From contig NZ_CP023559.1 of NCBI RefSeq assembly GCF_003006155.1, positions 1,984,001 to 2,048,000 of the forward strand: 64,000 bases of DNA. The letters are read 5' to 3'. The notes under the pieces were generated by a model. The model saw nothing but the letters and a program-made list of their open reading frames with translations, made no database searches and was not told the DNA's origin. Below, piece after piece: positions 10,157-18,759 of the stretch (within the stretch, counting starts at the first letter, position 1; each line of letters starts with the position of its first letter). The position numbers and the translations under genes were made by a program. Origin of the DNA: Salinicola tamaricis. Lineage in GTDB: Bacteria > Pseudomonadota > Gammaproteobacteria > Pseudomonadales > Halomonadaceae.

Positions 10157-11023
10157 TCAGTCGCCGATGCGGTCCAGCCGTGCCATCTGCGCCGCGGGAA
10201 TCTCCAGCGCTGCCGCCTGGATATTCTGCTGCAGATGATCGGGAGACGAAGTCCCGGGGATCAGCAGGATGTTGGGTGAGCGAGCCAGCAGCCAGGCCAG
10301 TGCTACCTGCATCGGGGTGGCGTCGAGCGTCGCCGCGACCTCGGTGAGCGTCTGCGACTGGAGTGGGGTGAATCCGCCCAGCGGGAAGAACGGCACGTAG
10401 GGAATGCCCTCCGCGGCCAGCTGATCGATCAGCGCATCGTCGGCGCGGTTGGCCAGGTTGAACTGGTTCTGCACGCAGACGATGGGCACGATCTTCTGTC
10501 CGTCGGCCACCTGGGTCGGCGTGACATTGCTCAGGCCGATATGCTTGATCAGGCCGCGCTCGCGAAGTTCCGCCAGTGTCGTCAGCGGGGCCGCCAGCGA
10601 GCCCTCCGCCGGCCCATGCACATCCAGCATGCTGCGCAGGTTGACGACCTCCATCTGCTCGAGCCCCAGATTGCGCAGGTTGTCTTCCACAGCCTGGGTC
10701 AGCTCGGCGGGCGAGAGGGCGGGCAGCCAGGCGCCGGTGTCATCGCGCCGGGCACTGACCTTGGTGACGAGGCAGAGATCGCTCGGATAGGGGTGCAGTG
10801 CCTGCTTGATGAGCTGATTGGTGATGTGCGGGCCGTAGAAATCCGAGGTGTCGATGTGGTCGATACCGGCGGCGATGGCCGCCTCGAGGACCTGCAACGC
10901 CCGCGCCGGATCCTTGGGCGGACCGAACACGCCGGGGCCGGCGAGCTGCATCGCCCCATAGCCCAGTCGTTTGACCCGTCGGTTGCCGAGTGTGTAGGTG
11001 CCAGCCTTGTCGATGAGGGACAT
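10157..11023 (-). CDS. Aldo/keto reductase
   Basis: NADPH-dependent carbonyl reductase of the aldo/keto reductase superfamily, 288 residues. TIM-barrel marks: LGYGAMQLAGPGVFG at the N-terminus, the catalytic Asp/Tyr region IDHIDTSDFYGPH, KHIGLSNVTP, and PGTSSPDHLQQNI near the C-terminus. It is divergent from the LysR gene at 11143 with 119 bp between starts. Such oxidoreductase/LysR pairs are usually regulated by that LysR protein. Physiological substrate unknown. Confidence 0.9.
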   Translation of the reverse strand: MSLIDKAGTYTLGNRRVKRLGYGAMQLAGPGVFGPPKDPARALQVLEAAIAAGIDHIDTSDFYGPHITNQLIKQALHPYPSDLCLVTKVSARRDDTGAWLPALSPAELTQAVEDNLRNLGLEQMEVVNLRSMLDVHGPAEGSLAAPLTTLAELRERGLIKHIGLSNVTPTQVADGQKIVPIVCVQNQFNLANRADDALIDQLAAEGIPYVPFFPLGGFTPLQSQTLTEVAATLDATPMQVALAWLLARSPNILLIPGTSSPDHLQQNIQAAALEIPAAQMARLDRIGD

Positions 11024-11142
11024 GCGTTCACTCCTGTGTCGAGGTCGGTGCGTCAGATGCCCCGATGTCCCCTCATGGTAGGCGCGTCAGTGCTGTGCGA
11101 CTATTGTCCTCAATCGATACAAGGTGTGCGGAGAAATGCACA

Positions 11143-12072
11143 ATGAGTGCCGATCTCGGTGATCTTCAGGTCGTGCTGGCCGTGGCCAGAGCCAAGGGGT
11201 TTCGGGAAGCGGCGCGGCTGAGCGGTAGCAGTGCGTCGCGCTTGAGCGATGCGGTGCGGCGTGCCGAGACGGCGCTGGGCATTCGGCTGTTTCATCGCAC
11301 CACGCGGGCGGTGACGCTGACCGAGGCCGGCGCTGCCCTGGTCGCGCGGCTGGCGCCAGCGGTCGAGGAGGTCGAAAACGCGCTGGATGCGATCAACGGC
11401 TTTCGGGATCGCCCCGCCGGCACGCTACGCCTCAATGTCCCGGTCAGTGCGGCGCGGCTGATCCTGCCATCGATCCTGCCCGATTTCCTCAAGGCCTACC
11501 CGGAGATCCGCGTGGAGGTCACCGCCGACAGTGCGGCGACGGATACGCTGGCGGCGGGCTTCGATGCCGGCATCCGCTACGACGAACTGCTCGAGCAGGA
11601 CATGATCGCCGTGCCCATCGGCCCGCGCGAGCAGCGTTTTGCGCTGGCCGCCTCGCCCGATTACCTGGCGCGTCATGGCACCCCCACGCATCCCCGCGAG
11701 CTGCTGCAGCATGCCTGTATCCGTGGCCGTTTCACCAACGGCAACCGGCCGGCATGGGAGTTCGAGCGCGGCGAGGAGGCGATTCGCATCGAGCCCACCG
11801 GCCCTTTGACGATCAGCATCGGCGGCGGTGTGGATCTTGGCGTCGAGGCGGCGTTGCAAGGCGTCGGCCTGATCATGCTGTTCGAGCAGTGGCTCCAACC
11901 GTACCTGGCCAGCGGTGAGCTGGTCGCGGTTCTCGAGCCCTGGTGGCTACGCTTCCCCGGCCCTTATCTCTACTACTCGGATCGCCGGCTGGTACCTGCC
12001 CCCCTGCGCGCCTTCATCGACTTCATTCGCGATCAAGACTCGCTCCCCCGGCGGCGGGATCACGTCTCCTGA
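11143..12072 (+). CDS. LysR family transcriptional regulator (next to aldo/keto reductase)
   Basis: DNA-binding regulator, 309 residues. N-terminal winged helix-turn-helix with FREAARLSGSSASRLSDAVR and the linker FHRTTRAVTLTEAG, then a type-2 periplasmic-binding-like effector domain (GTLRLNVPVSAARLILPSIL). ATG 11143 is chosen because it aligns with the LysR start (DLQVVLAVARAKGF); the frame is open further upstream. Probable control of the divergent aldo/keto reductase, by position only. Its last codons overlap a short sequence repeated near 16.27 kb. Confidence 0.9.
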   Translation: MSADLGDLQVVLAVARAKGFREAARLSGSSASRLSDAVRRAETALGIRLFHRTTRAVTLTEAGAALVARLAPAVEEVENALDAINGFRDRPAGTLRLNVPVSAARLILPSILPDFLKAYPEIRVEVTADSAATDTLAAGFDAGIRYDELLEQDMIAVPIGPREQRFALAASPDYLARHGTPTHPRELLQHACIRGRFTNGNRPAWEFERGEEAIRIEPTGPLTISIGGGVDLGVEAALQGVGLIMLFEQWLQPYLASGELVAVLEPWWLRFPGPYLYYSDRRLVPAPLRAFIDFIRDQDSLPRRRDHVS

Positions 12073-12086
12073 GCCGCTTCGTCGCC

Positions 12087-12971
12087 TCAGCGGGGCTGCA
12101 TCATGCCGAAGGCCGCCACCAGGGCAATGACCGCCGTCGCCACGGTCAGTTCGAGCAGCGTGGCACGCTTCAGCCGGATCAGTGCGCCGGGCGTGGCGGC
12201 GAGCCGAGGGACCAGGCGATAGCGGTTGTAGAGCGCCACCAGCACCATGACGAGGACCAGGGCCACCTTGATGCCCAGCAGTCGTTGGTAGGTCATCGAC
12301 CAGTCGTCGGGCCAGTCACCGACGATCAGCCCGGTATTCACCGCCCCCGACAGCAGGACCATGGCCACCGCGATATGCCCCCACTGCGAGAAGCGGGTCA
12401 GCGCCAGGGCGGCGGGCCTCTGGGCGCCGCGAGTGCCAAGCTGGCCCAGCAGCAGCAAGACCGGCAGTAACGCGCCGAACCAGAAACCGCCGGCCAGCAG
12501 ATGCAGCCAGTCATTGCCCCGGTGCAGCCAGCCGAGCGCGCCGGCGTGCATCGCCGCGTGCCCCGATAGCGTCAGGCTGCCCAGCATCAGTGCACTGCTC
12601 AATGCCACCGCCGGCGCGCGGCAGCGGCGAGGCGGTAGCGAGGTGGCGAGCAGCAGCGCCACCGCGATCATCTGGCAGAGCCAGGTGCTGCCGAGGGTGG
12701 TTTGCGTGGCGACCCGCGCCAGCAGTGCCGTATCTCGCATCGCGGACCAGCTGCCCGACAGCTCGGCGGTACGCAGCGGCAGGCTGGCGAGCGTCACGAC
12801 CGTGGCCGTGCCGATGGCGCACCAGCGTGCGCCACTCAAGCGTTGCCAGAGCCAGTCGCGCAGCTCGGAGGGAGGCATCGACAACAGATAGGCGCTGGAC
12901 CCCCACAGAAATAGAGCCGCCGCGTCGAACGCGAAGCGGCTCATCAACAGCGCCGTGCCGGGTTCGGTCAC
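12087..12971 (-). CDS. copD: Copper resistance protein CopD family, inner membrane
   Basis: Polytopic inner-membrane protein of the CopD/YebZ family, thought to move copper across the inner membrane with periplasmic CopC. About 294 residues with roughly eight hydrophobic segments and conserved histidines in LSGHAAMHAG and HRGNDWLHLLAGGFWFGAL. The start chosen is GTG 12971, which overlaps the copC stop as GTGA and implies coupled translation. The next in-frame ATG (12944) begins directly at the first membrane segment and is an alternative. Second gene of the copC-copD pair. Confidence 0.85.
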   Translation of the reverse strand: MTEPGTALLMSRFAFDAAALFLWGSSAYLLSMPPSELRDWLWQRLSGARWCAIGTATVVTLASLPLRTAELSGSWSAMRDTALLARVATQTTLGSTWLCQMIAVALLLATSLPPRRCRAPAVALSSALMLGSLTLSGHAAMHAGALGWLHRGNDWLHLLAGGFWFGALLPVLLLLGQLGTRGAQRPAALALTRFSQWGHIAVAMVLLSGAVNTGLIVGDWPDDWSMTYQRLLGIKVALVLVMVLVALYNRYRLVPRLAATPGALIRLKRATLLELTVATAVIALVAAFGMMQPR

Positions 12972-13344
12972 GGTGTCACGCTGAACGCGTAACCGCCCTC
13001 GGTCTTGTGACCATCGACGGAGAGGACATGCCATGTGACCTGGTAACGGCCGGGCTCGAGCGCGGTCTCGACCGGGGCGGTCAGGGTCGTGCCATCGTCT
13101 GCCAGGGTGGCCTTGCCTAGCTCGACGGCAGAGCCATCACTGCCGTTCAATTCGAGACCGCTGAAAGCCAGCTCCAGGCCCTCGGTGAAGGTGAGCGTCA
13201 GGCGCTCCGGCGCCGTGACATCCGCGCCCTCGGCGGGGGTCGCGGCCTCGAGATGCGCATGCGCGAGCGCTTGATGGCTGAAGGCAAGTGCCCCAGAGTC
13301 GCGATCAGGGAGAGTGACTGGCGTAGATTCATATGACGTTTCAT
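12968..13344 (-). CDS. copC: Copper resistance protein CopC, periplasmic (frame break in signal peptide)
   Basis: Small periplasmic copper-binding beta-barrel protein. The mature part begins HAHLEAATPAEG, with the N-terminal His typical of the CopC copper site, and ends WHVLSVDGHKTEGGYAFSV, with the second conserved His. The natural start appears to be ATG 13344 (MKRHMNLRQSLSLIATLG) behind an AAGGAA leader. To join the rest of the signal peptide (ALAFSHQALA) one base must be restored at about 13290-13300. The uncorrected open frame from 13375 has no signal peptide. A probable sequencing error; otherwise export would be lost. Confidence 0.8.
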
Positions 13345-13415
13345 GGGTTGGTTTCCTTGAGTGGCCGCCCCCCACTGGGGCGGCTGGTGGTATGTCGAGT
13401 GGCGATGAAGCCGCC

Positions 13416-15608
13416 TCAGAAATGAAAATCTAGCTTGGCCCAGACCATCCGGCCCGGATCGTTGACCCGAGTGTTACCCGGATACCCGAAACCGGCGTTG
13501 CCCGCGAGGTTGAGGTGTTCGCTGTAAGTGTTGTCGAAGACGTTGTCGATACCGCTGCTGAGGGTGAAGTTGGGGTTGAAACGGTAGGCGCCATTGAGCG
13601 AGAAGACGCCGAACCCTGCCGAGTCACCGAGATCCTGGCCGACGACATTGCCCTGGTTCAGTGCGATCCGATGCTGGGGCGCGACCAGCCGCCAGAGGGC
13701 GCCGACCGAGTAGTCATCGCGCTCGTAGGTAAGGCTGAAGCGCGACTCCAGCGGGGGAATCTGCGGCAACGGCTGGTCATCGGTCGCATTGCGGCCCCAG
13801 GCATAGGCCAGGCTCGCTTCGCCGGTCCAGTTGTCGCTGAAATCGTAGGCGGCGCCGAGTTCCGCCCCGGCAATGTTGGCGTCGACGTTGCGGACCTGGG
13901 TGTTGGCCCCGTCGTAGTCGAAGAGGATGAAATCCTCGACATAGCCAAGATAGCCGGAGACCCAGGCGCGGGTGCGTTCGCCACGGTATTGGGCGCCGAC
14001 GTCGAGCTGCGTGGTCTTCTCCGGTTTGACACCGGCGAAGGCGTTCGGGCTGCCGTCGGGGCCGTCGAGCCCGGGCTTGAGTTCCCAGTAATCCGGGAAG
14101 CGCTGCACGTGACCCACGCCGGCGTACCAGGTGACCGGCGCCGAGGCGAGATCCTGCTCGTAGCGCACGAAGCCGCTGGGCAGCGTCGTGCGCCGGGTAT
14201 CGCCCGCGGTGGCGGTATCGTCGTTATGGTCGTCGACGTGGTAGCGATCCAGACGTGCGCCGCCGATGACCCGGTCGCGGTCGCTGGCGTACCAGGTCAG
14301 CTGGTTGAACAGGCCGTACTGGATCTGTTCGTAGTCGCTGTCCCAGTGGTCGCCGTCGCGATTGCGATGAATCTGCTGCTGGGCGTCGACGCCGGCGATC
14401 CAGCTGAAGTCGCTCCACTCCCAGGTCGAGGCGACGCGGGTGCTGCGCGTGCGGCGATCCAGCCGCATCGCCATGCCGTCGCTCATGTCCATGCTGCCGC
14501 CGCCCATGTCCATGCCGCCACCGCCCATGTCCATGCCGCCGCCACCCATGTCCATGCCGCCGCCACCCATGTCCATGCCGCCGCCGCCCATGTCCATGCC
14601 GCCGCCACCCATGTCCATGCCGCCTGAAGGATCGCGCAGCGTGAAGTTGTCCATGATGTGGTCGGCGTAGGCGTAATTCGCCTGCAGTTCGAGTTTGCGC
14701 CAGTGTTCACTGATATTGCGCTTTTCAAAGCGAACGCCTGCCGTCTCCCGCAGGAATCGACTGCCGTCCATGCCACGCCCGGCGTAGCGCGCCTCGCCAT
14801 TGCCACGACCGGCGGTGACCTCCAGCCAGGTGTCGTCGTCCGGCGTCAGGCCGAGGGCGATATCGCCATTCCACTTGTCCCATTTCGACGGCACCGTATC
14901 GCCGTTGCCATCCTTGTAGTCGTTGGCTTCCGATTCGTTGCCGATCAGGCGAACGTAGCCCGCTTCGTTACCCGCGGCGGCGTCGATGCGTCGATCGAAG
15001 CGGCCATAGGTGCCCAGCATCACGCTGCCATCGACCCGCGTGCCGGGGGCGTCGAATGACTCGGGCCCGCGGTCGAAGCGCACGGTAGCGGCTGAGGCAC
15101 CGGGCCCCCATAGCACCGACTGCGGCCCCTTGGTCACGACCAGGCTGTCGTAGGCCTCCGGGGAGATATAGGAGGTGGGGGCATCCATGCGAAACGGGCA
15201 GGCGCCGAGCATCTCACTGCCATCGGTCAGGATCTTGATCCGCGAGCCGAACATCCCCCGAAACACCGGGTCACCATTGGTGCCGCCGTTACGAATCGAG
15301 GCGAAGCCCGGAATGGTCTTCAGATAGTCGGCGCCATCACTCGCCGGCATGGGTTGGCGAGGTTGGCGTGGGTCCGTCTCTACCGTGATCGGCGAGCTGA
15401 GCGGGACGGCGGTCACGACCAGGGTGTCGTGATGGCTCGCGACGTGATCGTCATGGTCGTGGCTCATCGTCTGCGCCAGGCTCGGCGTGGCGAACGCGGC
15501 GCTCGCCAACGTGACCGCGGCTGCCAACGCTTGGCGCGGGGGAAGGCTGCGGCCAGGCGCGGCTGTCTGTGCGGCACCCCAGCGGGGGCCGTGTGCAGTG
15601 GTGGACAT
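13416..15608 (-). CDS. TonB-dependent copper receptor with Met-Asp-Met repeat
   Basis: Outer-membrane TonB-dependent receptor of the OprC-like copper family, 730 residues from ATG 15608 (GGGAA leader 3 nt upstream). Signal peptide of about 45 residues, then a His-rich mature N-terminus (MSHDHDDHVASHHD). The plug domain has the copper-receptor signature CPFRMDAPTSYISPEAYDSL and KGPQSVLWGPG. The beta-barrel ends in KLDFHF with a terminal Phe. Between plug and barrel, at about residues 327-375, there are seven MDM units spaced by glycines, likely a Cu(I)-binding loop. It lies just upstream of copC-copD in the same direction and downstream of a DUF2946 gene, which together form a copper uptake/handling module. 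Confidence 0.92.
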   Translation of the reverse strand: MSTTAHGPRWGAAQTAAPGRSLPPRQALAAAVTLASAAFATPSLAQTMSHDHDDHVASHHDTLVVTAVPLSSPITVETDPRQPRQPMPASDGADYLKTIPGFASIRNGGTNGDPVFRGMFGSRIKILTDGSEMLGACPFRMDAPTSYISPEAYDSLVVTKGPQSVLWGPGASAATVRFDRGPESFDAPGTRVDGSVMLGTYGRFDRRIDAAAGNEAGYVRLIGNESEANDYKDGNGDTVPSKWDKWNGDIALGLTPDDDTWLEVTAGRGNGEARYAGRGMDGSRFLRETAGVRFEKRNISEHWRKLELQANYAYADHIMDNFTLRDPSGGMDMGGGGMDMGGGGMDMGGGGMDMGGGGMDMGGGGMDMGGGSMDMSDGMAMRLDRRTRSTRVASTWEWSDFSWIAGVDAQQQIHRNRDGDHWDSDYEQIQYGLFNQLTWYASDRDRVIGGARLDRYHVDDHNDDTATAGDTRRTTLPSGFVRYEQDLASAPVTWYAGVGHVQRFPDYWELKPGLDGPDGSPNAFAGVKPEKTTQLDVGAQYRGERTRAWVSGYLGYVEDFILFDYDGANTQVRNVDANIAGAELGAAYDFSDNWTGEASLAYAWGRNATDDQPLPQIPPLESRFSLTYERDDYSVGALWRLVAPQHRIALNQGNVVGQDLGDSAGFGVFSLNGAYRFNPNFTLSSGIDNVFDNTYSEHLNLAGNAGFGYPGNTRVNDPGRMVWAKLDFHF
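14485..14631 (-). repeat. Seven-unit 21-bp tandem repeat encoding MDMGGGG
   Basis: Seven units of 21 bp begin at 14485, 14506, 14527, 14548, 14569, 14590 and 14611, each starting ATGTCCATG on the plus strand. On the coding strand they encode MDMGGGG units. The units differ mainly at third positions (CCG/CCA/CCC), and the first and last units diverge, as expected for in-frame expansion of a metal-binding loop. It lies inside the copper receptor gene. Confidence 0.95.
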
Positions 15609-15706
15609 GAAGTTCCCTTGAATGCGTTTCGAGTGTGATCCGGCCGCACGGGCGGGCAGCACCACCGCCGGAAGCGGAAGCCGGATGAACAGGATGAGAG
15701 TGCGAA

Positions 15707-16108
15707 TCAGGAGAACGCGGGTGGGGCGCGGGGGCGGCCTTCGAACCACAGGTGGTCGCTCGAGGCCGCGGGGCGCGGCGATTCGAAACGACCACCGGCG
15801 GGCTTGAGGACGCTGCGGACAACGGCGGGAACGTCGCTATGGGCGGTGGGGAAGTGCTGCCACAGCGAGCAGTAGCCGCACTGATCGTGCCAGGCGAAGA
15901 CGGCGCGCTCCGGTGTGTCGCGGGCGTGCATGGACGCCATCGACATGCCGGGCATCGCCGCCATTCGCATCGACGAATGAGACGACTCCGACGCCTGGAT
16001 CTGCGAGATCAGCGGCCCCAGGAACAGCATCATCATCGCCAACAGCGCCAGACTGGCGGCCAGGCGACGGTAGGTGCTGCGGGTTCGAGTGAGTCGGATC
16101 ATCGTCAT
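15707..16108 (-). CDS. DUF2946-type small membrane/periplasmic protein of copper locus
   Basis: 133-residue protein with a hydrophobic N-terminal segment (LAASLALLAMMMLFLGPLI), then a Met/His-rich stretch (MRMAAMPGMSMASMHA) and the cysteine motif CGYCSLWQHFP. This order of features matches DUF2946 proteins, which commonly sit next to TonB-dependent copper receptors. The role is unknown; the Met/His/Cys residues suggest copper binding in the periplasm. It ends 98 bp before the receptor start, in the same direction. ATG 16102 is an alternative start. Confidence 0.75.
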   Translation of the reverse strand: MTMIRLTRTRSTYRRLAASLALLAMMMLFLGPLISQIQASESSHSSMRMAAMPGMSMASMHARDTPERAVFAWHDQCGYCSLWQHFPTAHSDVPAVVRSVLKPAGGRFESPRPAASSDHLWFEGRPRAPPAFS

Positions 16109-16325
16109 CCACGCGATGGCGGTGGGCAGGAAAAGTCATGTGTTACCCACACGTCTCGGATGGTAACCAAAAAGTTCCGCGGCGACTCGCCGGGGGATGA
16201 GGTGGATTGTCGCACCACGGCACGTCCTGCTCGGTGCCATCCACGCTCCGTGATCCGCGAGGGGCGTTCGCGGCGGCGGGATCACGTATCCTGGCTCTCT
16301 CTTCGTCGCCTTGCCGGAGCTTCCC

Positions 16326-17294
16326 ATGCGCATGTACCCGCTGCCGCCGCTCAACTCGCTGGTCGCCTTCGAATCGGCGGTGCGCCACATGAGCTTTACC
16401 CGCGCCGCGGGCGAGCTCAATCTGTCGCAGAGTGCGGTGAGCCGCCAAGTGGTCCATCTCGAGCAGTTTCTAGGGCGCAAGCTGTTCGTGCGCGAGCAGC
16501 GGCGGTTGACCCTGACCCGGGCCGGCGAGGCCTATGCGCTGCAGGTACGGGCGATCCTCGACGACTGCGTCCAGGCCACCGCCGAGGTGATGAAGAGCAC
16601 CGGTGAGAACGAGCTGACGCTGGCCTGCACTGCTGGCGTGGCACAGTTCTGGATGGCGCCGCGGCTGAGTCTGTTCCGGCGCGCCCACCCCGACATCAAG
16701 TTGCGCCTGATCGTGCGCGACGGCGTCACCTCGCTCTCCTCGTTCGAGTTCGATATCGGGCTCTATTACCTGAAGAACCCCGCACTGCCGGGCTTTGCCA
16801 CCACCTTCGTGATCCCCGAGCAGGTCTATACCGCTTGCGCGCCGGACTATCTCGCGACTTGCCGCGAGCGCTACGCGCTGGGCGAGGACGAACGCCTGAG
16901 CCCGGCGCAGCTGCAGCACGAAACGCTGCTGATGCTAGAGGACGCCCAGAGCCTGTGGATCTCCTGGCACGACTGGTTTCGCTACCACCGCCTGGCCAGC
17001 CCGGCGCTGGCCAATACCCTGGTGTGCAATCACTATCCGACGCTGGTGGAGATGGCGAGCCTGGCGCAGGGCATCGTGCTCGGCTGGCGGCATGTGATCG
17101 ACAGCCAGATTCGCCGCGGGCGCCTGGTCTGGGCCTCCGACCACTGGGCCAGCCACGGTGGTGGCTATTTCCTGATCACCCCGGAGGAGCGCCGCGAGAA
17201 CTACGCCACCCGCTGCTTCAAGCGCTGGTTGCTGGAGATGGCGCCCAACGAACCGCTGGCCGCGGGCCCGGGCGGCGACCGCGGCGCGGGCTGA
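16326..17294 (+). CDS. LysR family transcriptional regulator (GcvA-like), beside amidohydrolase
   Basis: 322 residues. GcvA-type N-terminus PLPPLNSLVAFESAVRHMSF, helix-turn-helix AAGELNLSQSAVSRQVVHLE, linker LFVREQRRLTLTRAGE, then the effector domain. ATG 16326 is chosen because MRMYPLPPLNSL aligns with the family start. The following amidohydrolase and symporter lie in the same direction 101 bp downstream and are the likely targets, although LysR regulators often control divergent genes; the divergent neighbour here is the copper-locus DUF2946 gene. Confidence 0.9.
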   Translation: MRMYPLPPLNSLVAFESAVRHMSFTRAAGELNLSQSAVSRQVVHLEQFLGRKLFVREQRRLTLTRAGEAYALQVRAILDDCVQATAEVMKSTGENELTLACTAGVAQFWMAPRLSLFRRAHPDIKLRLIVRDGVTSLSSFEFDIGLYYLKNPALPGFATTFVIPEQVYTACAPDYLATCRERYALGEDERLSPAQLQHETLLMLEDAQSLWISWHDWFRYHRLASPALANTLVCNHYPTLVEMASLAQGIVLGWRHVIDSQIRRGRLVWASDHWASHGGGYFLITPEERRENYATRCFKRWLLEMAPNEPLAAGPGGDRGAG

Positions 17295-17395
17295 ACGATG
17301 CGCTGGCCGCATGCTGACATGCGTTTTTGTCGCTTTTCAGGCTCTTCCCGCGCTGATTAGGCTCGAGACGTTCCCGTCCCTATAAGAGCCCAATC

Positions 17396-18649
17396 ATGAC
17401 CGAACGCACGCCCCCCGCCCGCCTGCTCAAGAACTTCCGCTTGGTCGACGGCAGCGCCGCCGAGCCGCATGACGGCCTCCAGGTGCTGATCGAAGGTGAC
17501 CGCATCGTCCAAGTCACCGAGACAGCGATCGATGCCCCCCACGCCGAGGTGGTCGATCTCGGCGGGCGCACCCTGATGCCGGGGCTGATCGATTGTCACG
17601 TGCACGTGATCGCCACCACCGCCGACCTCGGCGCCAATGCACTGCTGCCCGATGCGCTGGTCGCGGCGCGCGCCACGCCGATCCTGAAAGGCATGCTCGA
17701 ACGCGGCTTCACCACGGTGCGCGACGTCGGCGGCGCCGACCGTGCCATCCAGCAGGCGGTGGCGGAGGGTCACTTCGTCGGGCCCAGACTGGTGATCTGC
17801 GGTAAGGCGCTGTCGCAGACCGGCGGTCACAACGACTACCGTGGCTTCTATGACGAGCGTGACGACCAGTACCAGACCCGCCGGCTCGGTTCGATGGGGC
17901 GTATCTGCGACGGCGTCGAGGCGGTGCGTCGTGCGGTGCGCCAGGAGATCAAGGGCGGCGCTCAGTTCATCAAGGTGATGGCCAACGGCGGCGTCTCCTC
18001 GCCCAGCGATCCGATCGACTTCCTGAGCTTCTCGGTGGACGAACTCAGGACCATCGTCGAGGAGGCGAGCAACGCCCAGACCTACGTCAGTGCCCATCTC
18101 TACACCGACGAGGCGATCCGTCGCGCGGTCGAAGCGGGGGTACGCTCGCTCGAGCACTGCAATCTGATCACCGCTGAGACTGCGCGTTTTGCCGCCGAAC
18201 GCGGGGCGATGGCGTGTCCCACCCTGGTGACCTACGAGCGGCTCAAGCTCGAGGGCGCCGAGTACGGGCTCAAGCCGGAGTCGGTGGCCAAGATCGACGA
18301 CGTGCGCCTGGCTGGGCTGGAGAGCCTGGTGACCATGCGCGAGGCGGGGCTGGAGATGGCCTACGGCACCGATCTGCTCGGCGAGATGCATCCGCACCAG
18401 TCCGACGAGTTCGTGATCCGCTCCCAGGTGCTGCCGCCCCACGAGGTGATCCGCAGCGCCACCGCCACCGCGGCCAAGCTGCTGCGCATGGAGGGCGAGG
18501 TCGGCTGTATCGCGCCGGGCGCCTACGCCGACCTGATCGTGGTCGACGGCAACCCGCTGGAGGATATGCGCCTGCTGACCGGCCAGGGCGATCACCTGGC
18601 GCTGATCATGCAGGGCGGCCGCCTGATCAAGGACCATCTGACGCGCTGA
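17396..18649 (+). CDS. Metal-dependent amidohydrolase (imidazolonepropionase/Xaa-Pro dipeptidase-like)
   Basis: Cytosolic TIM-barrel amidohydrolase, 417 residues. Metal ligands visible: HxH in LIDCHVHV near residue 67, the bridging Lys in FIKVMANGG near 198, His in SAHLYTDE and SLEHCN, and the catalytic Asp in YGTDLLGE near 325. This arrangement is typical of the group that includes carboxypeptidases acting on N-acyl or Xaa-Pro amino acids. No signal peptide. It forms an apparent transporter-plus-hydrolase unit with the downstream Na+ symporter, suggesting an imported amide or peptide-like nutrient is cleaved. Exact substrate unknown. Confidence 0.85.
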   Translation: MTERTPPARLLKNFRLVDGSAAEPHDGLQVLIEGDRIVQVTETAIDAPHAEVVDLGGRTLMPGLIDCHVHVIATTADLGANALLPDALVAARATPILKGMLERGFTTVRDVGGADRAIQQAVAEGHFVGPRLVICGKALSQTGGHNDYRGFYDERDDQYQTRRLGSMGRICDGVEAVRRAVRQEIKGGAQFIKVMANGGVSSPSDPIDFLSFSVDELRTIVEEASNAQTYVSAHLYTDEAIRRAVEAGVRSLEHCNLITAETARFAAERGAMACPTLVTYERLKLEGAEYGLKPESVAKIDDVRLAGLESLVTMREAGLEMAYGTDLLGEMHPHQSDEFVIRSQVLPPHEVIRSATATAAKLLRMEGEVGCIAPGAYADLIVVDGNPLEDMRLLTGQGDHLALIMQGGRLIKDHLTR

Positions 18650-18650
18650 C

Positions 18651-18746
18651 CATCACAACCACGATCCATCACAACTACGATCCATCACAACTACGATCCA
18701 TCACAACTACGATCCATTACGATCACGATCCATAACAATCACAACC
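18651..18746 (+). repeat. Six-unit 16-bp tandem repeat between amidohydrolase and symporter
   Basis: Begins 1 nt after the amidohydrolase stop and ends at the symporter ribosome-binding site (GGAGG at 18746-18750). Units start at 18651, 18667, 18683, 18699, 18715 and 18731. The central three are identical (CATCACAACTACGATC); the outer ones are degenerate. It is CA-rich, has little self-complementarity, and does not keep reading frame (16 nt). It would form an unstructured intercistronic leader. No spacers, so not CRISPR. Confidence 0.9.
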
Positions 18747-18759
18747 GGAGGCCTGCTTC

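Noticed and set aside
13515..14627. Long plus-strand open frame of 370 codons
   Set aside because: Antisense to the copper receptor; His/Ala-rich product arises from the complement of the MDM repeat. A shadow of the real gene.
14485..14631. CRISPR array
   Set aside because: Contiguous 21-bp units in frame inside a coding sequence.
18651..18746. CRISPR array
   Set aside because: Units are contiguous with no spacers and there are no cas genes nearby.
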